Origin: Cellvibrionaceae bacterium
Lineage (GTDB): Bacteria > Pseudomonadota > Gammaproteobacteria > Pseudomonadales > Cellvibrionaceae
DNA: 64,000 nt
NCBI GenBank assembly: GCA_024707385.1
Contig: JANPZW010000013.1
Coordinates: 443,465 to 507,464, forward strand
Direction of reading: 5' to 3'
The first letter of the stretch is position 1, and each line of letters starts with the position of its first letter. The position numbers were made by a program, and so were the translations under genes. Below, piece after piece: positions 41,143 through 50,687 of the stretch. Below the pieces are notes generated by a model. It was not told the DNA's origin. It was given only the letters and a program-made list of their open reading frames with translations, and made no database searches.

Positions 41143-42408
41143 ATGCTGCGCTTTTTCTACACCCTGACATTCATTATCGCCCTGCCGGTGGTGTTCTACC
41201 GCCTCTGGATAAAGGACAAGAAAGTGCCGGGCTACCGCATCCGCTGGCCCGAGCGCTTCGGTATCTATCCCGCTCCGCAGGAGACGCGCCCAGTGGTCTG
41301 GGTCCACGCCGTCTCCGTCGGCGAAGTTGTGGCCGCCACACCAGTGATCCGCCGTCTGCTGGAGAGCGGCCAAGTGGCGGTGATGGTCACTACCATGACG
41401 CCCACCGGCTCAACTCGCGTCGCCGAGACCTTCGGCAAACAAGTGCTGCATGTCTATGCGCCTTACGATTTGCCCTGGACCGTCGCCGCCTTTCTACGTC
41501 GCACCCGGCCAGTGCTCGCGATCATCATGGAAACCGAACTCTGGCCCAACATGCTGCACGAATGCGCGCGGCAAAAGTTGCCCACGATTCTGGCCAACGC
41601 CCGCCTGTCGGCGCGCTCCGCCCGGCGCTATGCGCGTTTCGCCGGCGCGACACGGGAATTGCTGGAGTGCCTGAGCCACGTCGCCGCGCAGAATGAGGAG
41701 GACGGCCACCGGTTTGTCGACCTCGGCTTGGCGCCGCACAAATTGACCGTGACCGGCAGCGTCAAATTCGATGTCGCTCTTTCCAGGACTTTGCGCGACT
41801 CCGCCATTCAATTGCGCGAAACCTACGGCGCGGCGCGACCGGTGCTGATCGCCGCCAGCACCCATGAGGGCGAAGATGAACCCCTGCTCGACGCCTTTGC
41901 CCAGGTGCTCATCACTCGGCCGGAAGCGCTCTTGATTCTGGTGCCACGCCATCCGGAGCGGTTTGACGAGGTGTACGAGCTGAGCCGGGCGCACTTCAGG
42001 ACCTGTCGCCGCAGCAGCGGCCAGTGCCCGGAGGGAACCCAGGTGATCGTCGGTGACACCATGGGGGAGATGATGCTGCTCTACGGGTGCGCGGATATCG
42101 CCTTCGTCGGCGGCAGTCTGATCGAGCGCGGTGGCCACAATATGATTGAACCCGCCTGCTGGGGCCTGCCCATCATCTGCGGCCCGCATACCTTCAATTT
42201 CGCCGATATCAGCAAACGCCTGGAGCAGATGGGCGGCATGGTGACGGTGACTGACGCCACCTCTCTGGCGGCACAATGGCTGGCGTGGATTGAGCAGCCG
42301 CAGGAGAGGCAGAAGGTGGGACAGAAAGCGCTGCAGTTCACAGAGCAGAATCGCGGCGCTGTGGAGCGGCTGATGACCATCGTGCGGGATTATCTACCGT
42401 ATCAGTAG
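41143..42408 (+). CDS. waaA: 3-deoxy-D-manno-octulosonic acid (Kdo) transferase
   Basis: Adds Kdo residues to lipid IVA at the cytoplasmic face of the inner membrane. 421 aa, GT-B fold. A single N-terminal membrane anchor (about residues 4-22), then VWVHAVSVGEVVAATP with the catalytic Glu, METELWPNML, GSVKFD, and in the C-terminal half FVGGSLIERGGHNMIEPA, the CMP-Kdo site. AAGGC before the ATG is a modest ribosome site. Its stop overlaps the gspB stop on the other strand by 7 bp. Confidence 0.95.
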   Translation: MLRFFYTLTFIIALPVVFYRLWIKDKKVPGYRIRWPERFGIYPAPQETRPVVWVHAVSVGEVVAATPVIRRLLESGQVAVMVTTMTPTGSTRVAETFGKQVLHVYAPYDLPWTVAAFLRRTRPVLAIIMETELWPNMLHECARQKLPTILANARLSARSARRYARFAGATRELLECLSHVAAQNEEDGHRFVDLGLAPHKLTVTGSVKFDVALSRTLRDSAIQLRETYGAARPVLIAASTHEGEDEPLLDAFAQVLITRPEALLILVPRHPERFDEVYELSRAHFRTCRRSSGQCPEGTQVIVGDTMGEMMLLYGCADIAFVGGSLIERGGHNMIEPACWGLPIICGPHTFNFADISKRLEQMGGMVTVTDATSLAAQWLAWIEQPQERQKVGQKALQFTEQNRGAVERLMTIVRDYLPYQ

Positions 42409-43292
42409 TTCACCCAGCTGCTCAGGGAGGAAAGCTTGAACTGAGTGCCATTCAAGGACAGCAACACACCATCGGCGAGAATCCGTTCGAGCAACACGCC
42501 GCCTTTTGCCGCACTCCCCATCTGCAACTCCTCTTTGTTGATCACCACAAATCCTTTGTCGTAATCATGTTTGGCGTACATCAATGTGGGTACGGAGTCC
42601 TGGATAGTCAGCGGCAACTCATGCAGAAAGGGAATGCTTTGGTGGCCCGCGAGGGTTTCTTCGACCGGCAGATCCGCCGGCAGCGGCTTGGCCTCCGCGC
42701 TGGCTGTTGGCGCCGCCGGGGCAGGGGGCGGCGCCGGCCGCAGGCTTTCGCGGCGGCTCTCCTCCCACAAAACCCGCGCCAGCTCTTCGTCCACGCTTGA
42801 GCGACTGCGCCTGGTCTCCGCCCCAGCCACCTGCGGCGCGGCGGGCTGTATCGCTGGCTCGATCACCTGCATCACCTGGGTGTCCTGCTGGGCTTGATAA
42901 AGCGCCTGAACTTCCTGGTCGGCCGGCATGACGGCCGGTGGCAGCACCTCGCTCAACTCCACAACCGGTGCGACGGAATTCTCCAGCGGCGCCGTCGCGA
43001 CCTGCGGCAAGGCGACCTGCCCTGCCGGGGCGGGATCTGCCTTGGCCGGCGCGCTGTCCTGGGTGGGTACGGGAACCTTATCCTGAGGTGCTGGTGTTGG
43101 CGCGCGCAGCCATATCACCAGCAATAAAGCGATCGCCAACACCAGCGCCGTCACCACTCCGCCAATGAGCCAAACTGCGCGGTAATTCCGCTCCTGCCTG
43201 GGTGTAGCGTGGATAGTCTTCAGATCCGGCACCGCGTCGCGGTATTCGCGTTCGCGGTCCGCTTTATTCAAGGCGTCGAGAATCAGCGACAT
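42402..43292 (-). CDS. gspB: General secretion pathway protein GspB (ExeB-like)
   Basis: Inner-membrane partner of GspA, helping place the type II secretin GspD through the peptidoglycan. 296 aa: a short cytoplasmic segment starting MSLILDALNKADREREY, which is the family signature, one membrane helix (about residues 40-64), a long Pro/Ala-rich periplasmic spacer (about 65-215), then the compact GspB domain ending LLSLNGTQFKLSSLSSWVNY. It lies 43 bp after gspA on the same strand. Confidence 0.9.
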   Translation of the reverse strand: MSLILDALNKADREREYRDAVPDLKTIHATPRQERNYRAVWLIGGVVTALVLAIALLLVIWLRAPTPAPQDKVPVPTQDSAPAKADPAPAGQVALPQVATAPLENSVAPVVELSEVLPPAVMPADQEVQALYQAQQDTQVMQVIEPAIQPAAPQVAGAETRRSRSSVDEELARVLWEESRRESLRPAPPPAPAAPTASAEAKPLPADLPVEETLAGHQSIPFLHELPLTIQDSVPTLMYAKHDYDKGFVVINKEELQMGSAAKGGVLLERILADGVLLSLNGTQFKLSSLSSWVNY

Positions 43293-43335
43293 AAAAAACC
43301 TACTTCACCAATAGCCATGGGCGGACTGCCACAGG

Positions 43336-44978
43336 TCAGCCGCCTGCGGTCACTAGACTGGGCTCCAGATCGCGGAGGGATTTCTCCACCCCCAGAGCCT
43401 CGTTCAATTTCAACAGCGTCTGCATGCCTACATAACCGTCATCGTTGAGATTGTGGGCGCGCTGAAAGAGCTTCACACGCTGCTGCAGCTGGGCGTTGAA
43501 ATGCTCGCGGGTAAGCGGCGCGCTCTGCTGGTCGAGGGTGGCGAACTGCTCGGCGATCCAGGCCACCATAGGACCCTTGGCGCCTATGCCGATGGCTTCC
43601 TTGAAGGCGTCCGGACGGCGCCAGACGAACACCATCTCACCGGTCCAAAGACGTCCCAGTTCCGCCAGAGGCACCTGTGTCATACCGTCCTTCAAGCGCA
43701 CCCAGGCGTCACTGCCCTTTATGCCCACAAGTGTTACGTAAGCGGTGTGGCGTCCGGGCGTGGTGATGGTCAGCACCGCCGGGCGGTTGAAGCCGATGAA
43801 TTCCTCCCAAGTGCCGAGCTTTTGCGTTTCGCATTTGAGCCCCTGCTGACTCACCACCCAGCAGGGATACATGGCGCCGTCGTAACTGATATTGAGGGCA
43901 CCGAGCAGCTCCGCAAGCGCGTGATCCTGATTGAGCTGCCACCAGGCGGGCGCTGCCGGAGCTGGGGGTGCCGCAGTTTCGACTGCGGTCCGCGGGCTCT
44001 CGCGCACGATACTGCCCGCGCCCACCACAGCCGGCGCCGCAGGTTCCTGGCGTGCACCGAGGACAAGCCAGAAAATCGCGCCCACCAGCAGCGCTGCTAA
44101 CGCGCCGGTAGCCGCGTAAATCCATTCTGCACGCAGTGGCATGCGGCGCGCGGGACGCGGCGCTACACCTTCGCCGAGCACTTCCACCGTCGCCTGACGG
44201 CAGATGTCCGCATCGATCTGGTTGGCCTCGCGACTATAGGCGCCGAGCAGCATGCGATCGCATAAGACGTTGATGATTCGCGGGATGCCACGACTGATCT
44301 GGTGCACGCGGCGCACGATCTTCGGCGGAAACGGCTGGCGCCCCGCCGGCATACCCGCCACCGCGAGGCGGTGTTTGATGTAGCCTCGGTCTCCGCCACG
44401 CTCAGGGGGCGCAGGTGATAGCGCGCGGTGATGCGCTGGGAGAGCTGACGCAGCGCGGGTTTGGCCAGCAATTCGTTCAATTCCGGCTGACCCACCAGAA
44501 TGATCTGCAGCAATTTCTGGGTGTTGGTTTCCAGATTGGTGAGCAGGCGCACCTGCTCCAGCGTGGAAATCCGCAGCAGCTGCGCTTCATCGATCAAGAC
44601 AATGGTTTTGCGTCCCTGGCGATGGTTTTCCACCAGGAATTCACTCAGTTTGTCGGTGAGGACCTTGAGGCTGGTCTCCTCCTGCGAATAAGTCACGCCG
44701 AACTCGTCGCAGATACTGCAGAGCAGGTCGCGGGCACTGGCCGAAGGGTTCATCACAATCGCCAAGTCGGCGTGATCGGGCAGCTGCTCCAGCAGACAGC
44801 GAATGATGGTGGTTTTGCCGGTGCCCACCTCGCCGGTCAACATCACGAATCCACCGCTGCTGACCCCATATAAAAGGTGCGCCAACGCCTCCCGGTGCTG
44901 GGTGCTCATATACAGATAACGCGGATTCACCGCGATGGAAAAGGCTTGTTCGTCCAGGCCGAAATAGCTGTGATACAT
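43336..44978 (-). CDS. gspA: General secretion pathway ATPase GspA (ExeA-like), frameshifted
   Basis: AAA+ membrane ATPase that with GspB inserts the secretin into the outer membrane. Repaired length about 547 aa, the family length. Start at ATG 44978 (MYHSYFGLDEQAFSI); the frame is open further upstream without family resemblance. Walker A GEVGTGKTT and Walker B IVLIDEAQ lie in the first half. At 44381-44382 one base is missing: restoring it turns VAETEAT into VAETEAYIKHRLAVAGM and joins the second frame, which has a membrane helix (ALAALLVGAIFWLVLG) and a C-terminal peptidoglycan-binding domain (FQRAHNLNDDGYVGMQTLL). Confidence 0.9.
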
Positions 44979-45170
44979 AGTAGGAGAAGCCGCAGGCGAC
45001 AAAATCTGGTTATTTTTGCCCGGGGATAATACCCGGATTAGCCCGGCAGCATAAGACCGCAGCGGGATGTGTGAACGGGCGGCCCGGGCCGGGGTTACGT
45101 AGATTCCCACCGCAGCGGAGGGTTCAACAGGATAAGGGGCCAGCCAAGCAGGGGGACCGGCACCTGCCTT

Positions 45171-45241
45171 TATTCCCGGGTAGGTTGGTATTCCCAGGGC
45201 AGGCTGTTATTCCCAGGCAGGTTTATTCCCAGGGCAAGTTG
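45171..45241 (-). repeat. Tandem repeat (4 copies, 16-19 bp) at the stop of the 45.2 kb gene
   Basis: TATTCCC recurs at 45171, 45189, 45208 and 45224, each followed by a similar GGG/CAGG-rich tail. The copy at 45224 is the coding end (codons LPWE plus TAA); the other three are diverged copies placed beyond the stop. Confidence 0.75.
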
Positions 45242-45435
45242 TAAAGCATCTTGCGGCGACTTTCGATCATGTCCTCGTAAGTCTGCAAGGTGGCATCGTC
45301 GGCAAATTGGTCGCGCATGCGAATGCGCTCAAGCTGGCGCTCCAGACAGGTGATTTCACGCACCAGCTGCTGCTTGAGTATTGAAGTGTCGCGTTGTTCG
45401 ACGCTCGGCAAAATAGGTTGCGTAGCAGGTTTCAT
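45223..45435 (-). CDS. Conserved-looking hypothetical protein, 70 aa
   Basis: Small, polar, probably helical protein: after a flexible start (MKPATQPILPSVEQRD) comes a charged heptad-like stretch (LKQQLVREITCLERQLERIRMRD, here broken into two helices) and a C-terminal ESRRKMLYNLPWE. There is no membrane segment or signal peptide. I cannot name a family. It stands alone between gspA and nudE; its last bases are the founder of a tandem repeat. About 220 bp on its upstream side (45436-45654) hold nothing recognisable. Confidence 0.55.
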   Translation of the reverse strand: MKPATQPILPSVEQRDTSILKQQLVREITCLERQLERIRMRDQFADDATLQTYEDMIESRRKMLYNLPWE

Positions 45436-45654
45436 ATTGCGTGCCTGTTAATTATGTTTTTTGGGCAGGATTGTGCGAATGATCGGTAGATCACACTTTC
45501 AGCGACCGGAACATAAGAATAGACAATTTTTAACCGCAAGCGAGAACACCGATTCGAAGGTGCATGCCGTTTTTGCAACTCATGCGCCACTAATTTAAAT
45601 CAGTCGTTTATATCGGAAGTTTTAATTTCTTTTTGTGATGAAGCCACGCGGAGA

Positions 45655-46203
45655 TCACCCCCGCTTGGCAATAAATTCGCGGGCCAGATAAAGCGCCGCA
45701 ATCGTACGCGCTTCGGTAATGTCGCCGCGCTCAAGCCAGGCGGACATCTCATCCAGATGCAGGACCTCCAACTCCAGTGGCTCCGGCTCATCTCCCTCCA
45801 GCTTCTCCGGATACAAATCCTGGGCGAGCACAATCTGAGTACTGTGCTGCAGATAGTTCGGTGCCTGGGTCAGGCACTTCAACAGGGTGAGACGCCGGGC
45901 GCCGTAACCGGCCTCCTCTTTCAATTCGCGATTTGCCGCCTCGACCAGACCTTCCCCTTCATCCACCCGCCCTTTCGGTAGGGAGACATGGTAATCGTCG
46001 ATACCCGCGCCGTACTCGCGCACCAGTATCACCCGCTGATCGTCGAGCATGGGCACTATGATCACCGCCGGCACACCGCTGCCCAGCAACCGTTCGAAGG
46101 TGCGCTCTTCGCCGTTGCTGAAGCGCAGATCCAGTGACTCGACGCGAAAGAGGCGGCTCTGACACGCCGGCGTGCGCTTTAATATCTCAGGTTTTGTAGG
46201 CAT
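45655..46203 (-). CDS. nudE: ADP compounds hydrolase NudE
   Basis: Nudix hydrolase acting on ADP-ribose, Ap3A and NADH-type compounds. Start ATG 46203 (MPTKPEILKRTPACQSRLF) gives 182 aa, as in E. coli; the open frame further up is read-through of the divergent gene region. The Nudix box is complete: GRVDEGEGLVEAANRELKEEAG spans residues 78-99. Divergent from yrfG, with 35 bp between starts, exactly the arrangement known in E. coli and other gammaproteobacteria. Confidence 0.94.
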   Translation of the reverse strand: MPTKPEILKRTPACQSRLFRVESLDLRFSNGEERTFERLLGSGVPAVIIVPMLDDQRVILVREYGAGIDDYHVSLPKGRVDEGEGLVEAANRELKEEAGYGARRLTLLKCLTQAPNYLQHSTQIVLAQDLYPEKLEGDEPEPLELEVLHLDEMSAWLERGDITEARTIAALYLAREFIAKRG

Positions 46204-46238
46204 ACTGGCCACCGGTTTTTTTCTGTTTATCTTCGCCC

Positions 46239-46927
46239 ATGATTGACTGGACCGCAGTGGATACCGTGCTGTTGGACATGGACGGCACACTGCTCGACCT
46301 GCATTTCGATAATTACTTCTGGTTGACGCACCTGCCCAAACGCTATGCGGAATTTCACGGTCTCGACCCTCTGCACGCGCAAAACGAATTGGGCCGTCTG
46401 ATCGCTTCCTACGAAGGCACTCTGCAATGGTATTGCCTGGATCATTGGTCTGAGCTGGTGCGCATGGATATTCCCGCGTTGAAGCGCGAGATTCAACATA
46501 AAATTCAACTGCGCCCGCACGCGGAGACTTTTTGCGTTTTCTTCGCCAGGAGCGCAAAAAAGTGATTCTCGCCACTAATGCCCATCGCAAAGGCTTGGCA
46601 TTGAAGCTGGAGGTCTCGCGTATCGACCGCTGGCTCGACCTGGTGATTTCCTCCCACGATTATCAACATCCCAAAGAGGCGGAGACATTCTGGCAGCGCC
46701 TCGCGGAAGCGGAAGCCATAGACCCGGTGCGCACCTTGTTTGTGGACGACAATCACCAGGTACTGCGCGCGGCCCAGGCGTTCGGTTTGCGTCATCTGGT
46801 GTGCATCAACCAGCCGGACCTGCAAAAACCGCCGCGCACTTCTGGACAATTCATCGACATAGTGGATTTTGATGAGATCATGCCGCCGGGTTTTACCCCT
46901 CAGGACCTGAGGCCCGATCTGCCATGA
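46239..46927 (+). CDS. yrfG: GMP/IMP nucleotidase YrfG-like HAD hydrolase, frameshifted
   Basis: HAD-superfamily phosphatase expected to dephosphorylate GMP and IMP; about 229 aa once repaired. Motif I is LLDMDGTLLDLHFD and motif IV TLFVDDNHQVLRAA. The TTTTT at 46529-46533 is one base short; restoring it turns ETFCVF into ETFLRFLRQERKKVILATN, with motif II (ATN), and joins the two frames. It is the first gene of the yrfG-hslR-hslO run and its end overlaps hslR by 4 bp. Confidence 0.88.
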
Positions 46928-47343
46928 ACAACCGCGACGACATTCCCGCACTCAGTAAAGTCCGCATCGACAAGTGGCTGTGGGCCGCGCGCTTTTTCAA
47001 AACCCGCAGCCTCGCCAAACAGGCCATCGACGGCGGCAAGGTTCACGTGGGCGGCCAGCGGGTAAAGGCGAGCAAGGACCTGACCATCGGTCTGGTATTG
47101 CAAATCCGCCAAGGTTTTGATGAGCGGGAAGTCATCGTCAAAGCACTCTCCGAACAGCGCCGCGGCGCGCCGGAAGCAGCACTTCTCTATGAAGAAACCC
47201 CGGCGAGTCTGGCGCGGCGGGAGCTCAGCGCCCAACAGCGCAAACTGGCGAGCGCCATGCAACCCGCGAGCGACGGTCGCCCGACCAAAAAGCAACGCCG
47301 CCAGATCCATCAATTCAAGCAGTCGCAGAATTCCTGGGACTGA
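46924..47343 (+). CDS. hslR: Ribosome-associated heat shock protein Hsp15
   Basis: Binds stalled 50S subunits carrying nascent chains after heat shock. 139 aa: an S4 RNA-binding domain at residues 11-70 (VRIDKWLWAARFFKTRSLAK, then GGKVHVGGQRVKAS) and a basic C-terminal tail (KKQRRQIHQF). It overlaps yrfG by 4 bp (ATGA) and is followed by hslO. The size and context match E. coli hslR. Confidence 0.95.
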   Translation: MNNRDDIPALSKVRIDKWLWAARFFKTRSLAKQAIDGGKVHVGGQRVKASKDLTIGLVLQIRQGFDEREVIVKALSEQRRGAPEAALLYEETPASLARRELSAQQRKLASAMQPASDGRPTKKQRRQIHQFKQSQNSWD

Positions 47344-47389
47344 CCTGCCGGCAACGGCGCCCATGACACAACTTAATGACAGGCCCCCT

Positions 47390-48271
47390 ATGAGCGCATC
47401 CAACCTGGATCAGATTCATCGTTTTGTATTCGACGACTGCGATATTCGCGGCGAGATCGTCACCCTTGATGCCACTTTGCAGGACGCCACCGCCCACCAG
47501 CATCTGCCGGTGGAAGCGCGCGCGCTGCTGGGCGAGTTTTTCACCGCGGTGAGCCTGATGATCGAAGTGCTGAAATTTTCTGGCACCCTGACCTTGCAGG
47601 CGCGCGGTGCCGGCCGCGTGCCTTTGATCATGGCGGAGGCGACCGATGCGCGCACCCTGCGCGGCATCGTCAAATTCGCCGATGACGAAATACCGGATCT
47701 GCACGGCCTCAACCTGCCGCAAATGATCGGCGAAGGCGTTCTCACCCTGACGCTGGATCCGGCGCAGGGACAGCGTTATCAAGGCGTGGTGGCGCTGGAG
47801 GGCAACACTCTGGCCGAATGTCTGACGGCCTATTTCGCCCGCTCGGAACAGCTGCCGACCCGGCTGTGGCTGCATTCGGACGGTCAGCGCGCGGGCGGAC
47901 TTCTGCTCCAGGCCCTGCCGCCTTCCGCCGAGCGCACAGCGCGGCCGGACGCCTGGGAGACTGCCGAGCACTTGGCGGAAACCGTCACGGCGGATGAGCT
48001 GTGCCAGCTGGATCACGCCACAGTGCTGGTGCGGTTGTTTAATGAGTTTGAAGTCCGGCTGTTTCCACCGCAGGAGTTGAGCTTCAAGTGCCAATGCTCC
48101 CGCGAACGCAGCCTGCGCGCGCTGACCGCGTTAGGTCGCAGCGACGCCTATGCGCTGCTGAATGAACGCGACATTATCGACATCAACTGCGAATTCTGCG
48201 GCGCCGAATACCGCTTCGGCCAGCCGGATCTGGACGAGCTTTTCCCTGCGGAAAATCCACGGCTTCATTAA
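47390..48271 (+). CDS. hslO: Redox-regulated chaperonin Hsp33
   Basis: Holdase chaperone activated by oxidation and heat. Start placed at ATG 47390 (MSASNLDQIHRFVFDDCDIRG), 293 aa; an ATG at 47363 would add nine residues and is possible. The zinc/redox switch is intact at the C-terminus: KCQCSRERS (CxC) and about 30 residues later NCEFCGAEY (CxxC). The N-terminal fold shows FKFSGTL-like and GEGVLTLTLDP strands. It comes 46 bp after hslR. Confidence 0.95.
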   Translation: MSASNLDQIHRFVFDDCDIRGEIVTLDATLQDATAHQHLPVEARALLGEFFTAVSLMIEVLKFSGTLTLQARGAGRVPLIMAEATDARTLRGIVKFADDEIPDLHGLNLPQMIGEGVLTLTLDPAQGQRYQGVVALEGNTLAECLTAYFARSEQLPTRLWLHSDGQRAGGLLLQALPPSAERTARPDAWETAEHLAETVTADELCQLDHATVLVRLFNEFEVRLFPPQELSFKCQCSRERSLRALTALGRSDAYALLNERDIIDINCEFCGAEYRFGQPDLDELFPAENPRLH

Positions 48272-48313
48272 GAACGCCAGCGCTTACCTATAACGAGTTC
48301 AATAACCTGACGG

Positions 48314-48354
48314 GGATGTGGCCGCCTATAAAAGGCGGCATACGCCACACATCC
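48314..48354. other. Two-tier hairpin between hslO and the GGDEF/EAL gene
   Basis: GGATGTG (48314-48320) pairs with CACATCC (48348-48354) and, stacked directly inside, GCCGCCT (48321-48327) pairs with AGGCGGC (48333-48339); an 8-base bulge lies on one side only. No T tract follows. It could mark the hslO mRNA end or be a structured leader for the next gene. Confidence 0.45.
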
Positions 48355-48427
48355 GCACATTGTCTTTTTGCGTTTCCCTGCGCTGCATCTATTCTTTAAT
48401 AACCAATTCATACCGACACCGTATCCC

Positions 48428-50608
48428 ATGGAATCGCGCCCTTCTAATGGCAGGGTTCGTCTTGTGCGCTATCCGATATTTTGCGCCATTGCCAGTTTTC
48501 TGCTGCTATTTTCCCTGCTCGCCGTGCTGGTGCATTACCTGATGCAGGTGACCGTGCGCGAACAGGAACTGGAAGCCCGTTACTGGATGGGCGCTTTTGC
48601 CACCAAGCTGCGCGGGCAGCTGGACGCAAATCTGGCAGTGGGCTACGGGGTTGAAGCACAGATCTCCGTGCTCGGCGATCTGTCCCAGGCGGATCTGGAT
48701 CTGGTGGCCGCGCGCCTGCTGCAAAAACCCCTCAACATCCGCCATATAGCGGTGGCGCCGAATCTGGTGGTCAGCGCGCTCTACCCGCTGGCGGGAAATG
48801 AGGGCGCCCTAGGCCTGAATTATCGACTGCACCCCGCTCAGCGCAATGCAGCTCTACAAGCGATGAAAGACCGCCAAGTGGTGCTGGCCGGGCCTCTGCC
48901 GCTGGTGCAGGGCGGTGGCGACCATCTGCTGGCGCGCTTTCCGGTTTATATGGGAGACGGGAGGGAGTGGGGACTGATCTCTCTCGTTATCCCGGTCGCG
49001 GACCTGCTGCGCGATGCCGGCCTCCATGAGATAGAACAGCACTTCCAGGTCGCCTTGCGCAACCCGTCCACCGATGATGTATTCGTCGGCGCAGCCGGTC
49101 TTTTCGACGGCGGCAATCCCGATTACACCATTCAGATCCCGGGCGGAGAATGGCAGCTGGCCGTGCAACCCAAAACGGAACAACACTGGCGCCAGAGCAT
49201 TAATTGGATCATCAGCCTGCTGGTGAGTCTGCTCGCCGCCACTGCAGTGTTTTATCTGTGCCGCTATCACCGCCAAAGGAATCAGCATCTACTAGAGCTT
49301 GAACGCATCACCGCCGTGGACCCGCTCACCCAGCTCACCAGTCGCTATCAATTCAACGAACATTTGAAGCAGCTGATCGAAGAATGCGAACGTACCAATC
49401 AGAGTTTCACGGTGTTGTTTATCGACTTGGATCACTTCAAGGAAATCAACGACAGCCTGGGCCACTCTGTCGGTGACGAACTGCTGATCCAGGTAGCGCG
49501 CACACTGAAAAACTGTGTGCGCAGTTACGACCTGCTGTGCCGCTTCGGCGGAGATGAATTCATTGCCATTTTGAAAAACGTCAATCGCACCGGCGAAATC
49601 GAAAATCGCGCGCGCATCATCACTTCCTGCGTCGCCGAGAGCCGGAATATCCGCGGCGCCGCTGTAAATGTCACTTGCAGCGTCGGTGTCGCGGTCTATC
49701 CAACCGATGGCAGCGACGCCGCCTCGCTGATTCAGCACGCCGATCTCGCCATGTATGAAAGCAAACGCAGCGGGCGAAATTCGCTGTATTTTTTCAATAT
49801 GTCCATGCGCAATGAAGCCGACCGCTACATTGAGCTCAACACCGCGATCAAATCCGCGCTCAAAAATAACGGCTTCGAAGTTTATTACCAACCGATCTAC
49901 AGCACGCGGGAGGAGCGCTTCACCCGTTGCGAAGCCTTATGCCGCTGGCCACAAAACGACGGCAGCATGATCTCGCCGATGGAATTTATCCCGGTGGCCG
50001 AACAAAGTGGGCTGATTTGCGACCTGGGCAACTGGGTGGTGGAACAGGCGATGGCTTTTTATCTGAAATTGCGTGAAACCGGCATCGACATCAATTTTTC
50101 CATCAATCGCTCGCCACAGGAATTTGCCTCACGCCAGCACACGCAACAGCTTATTGCCCTGCGCAATCAGATGAATATTCCATCCCACCAGATGACGCTG
50201 GAGATCACCGAATCACTCCTGATGGCGGACCATTGCACCAAGTCGCAAAATTTCCTCGCCCTGCGGGAACAGAATTTCCAATTTTCCATAGACGATTTCG
50301 GCACCGGTTATTCCGCCATTAATTATCTGCGCCAGTACCCTGTGGAAAGTTTGAAAATTGACAAGAGTTTTATTGCAGAATTGGGAATTTCGCGCCAGGC
50401 GGACACCCTGGTGAAAGTGATTATCCAAATGGCCAAAAGCCTCAACATACGGGTAGTGGCGGAAGGTGTGGAAACCCAAAAACAGGTAAATTTTCTCACC
50501 GCCATAGGCTGTGATTATATGCAGGGTTATTTTTTCGCCCGCCCTATGCCGGCAGACCAATTTTTGGAATTCATGAAAGGGCAGAACAACGCAGCGGTCG
50601 CGCGCTGA
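48428..50608 (+). CDS. CHASE-like sensor GGDEF/EAL protein (c-di-GMP cyclase/phosphodiesterase)
   Basis: Membrane sensor that may both make and degrade cyclic di-GMP. Start at ATG 48428 (MESRPSNGRVRLVRY); the frame is open from a TTG 20 codons earlier. A first membrane helix (about residues 16-38), a periplasmic CHASE-like domain (about 40-255) and a second helix (about 262-282) lead to a GGDEF domain with RFGGDEF intact and an EAL domain with CEALCRW, ITESLL and DDFGTGYS intact. Both catalytic motifs are preserved, so neither activity can be ruled out. It follows hslO with its own leader and ends at a strong terminator. Confidence 0.9.
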   Translation: MESRPSNGRVRLVRYPIFCAIASFLLLFSLLAVLVHYLMQVTVREQELEARYWMGAFATKLRGQLDANLAVGYGVEAQISVLGDLSQADLDLVAARLLQKPLNIRHIAVAPNLVVSALYPLAGNEGALGLNYRLHPAQRNAALQAMKDRQVVLAGPLPLVQGGGDHLLARFPVYMGDGREWGLISLVIPVADLLRDAGLHEIEQHFQVALRNPSTDDVFVGAAGLFDGGNPDYTIQIPGGEWQLAVQPKTEQHWRQSINWIISLLVSLLAATAVFYLCRYHRQRNQHLLELERITAVDPLTQLTSRYQFNEHLKQLIEECERTNQSFTVLFIDLDHFKEINDSLGHSVGDELLIQVARTLKNCVRSYDLLCRFGGDEFIAILKNVNRTGEIENRARIITSCVAESRNIRGAAVNVTCSVGVAVYPTDGSDAASLIQHADLAMYESKRSGRNSLYFFNMSMRNEADRYIELNTAIKSALKNNGFEVYYQPIYSTREERFTRCEALCRWPQNDGSMISPMEFIPVAEQSGLICDLGNWVVEQAMAFYLKLRETGIDINFSINRSPQEFASRQHTQQLIALRNQMNIPSHQMTLEITESLLMADHCTKSQNFLALREQNFQFSIDDFGTGYSAINYLRQYPVESLKIDKSFIAELGISRQADTLVKVIIQMAKSLNIRVVAEGVETQKQVNFLTAIGCDYMQGYFFARPMPADQFLEFMKGQNNAAVAR

Positions 50609-50640
50609 AATTAATCATTCTGGCCATCAATAGACCAAAT

Positions 50641-50671
50641 AAAAAAGGGGCGACAAAGTCGCCCCTTTTTT
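50641..50671. terminator. Strong bidirectional terminator
   Basis: AAAAAAGGGGCGAC, loop AAA, and GTCGCCCCTTTTTT form a perfect 14-base inverted repeat with A and T tracts on both sides. It serves the GGDEF/EAL gene on the plus strand and the outer-membrane protein gene on the minus strand. Confidence 0.93.
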
Positions 50672-50687
50672 ATTCTGATTTCGGCAA

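Noticed and set aside
48368..48427. Upstream TTG start for the GGDEF/EAL gene
   Set aside because: The ATG at 48428 places the first membrane helix normally; the extra 20 residues have no ribosome site and overlap the end of a structured leader.
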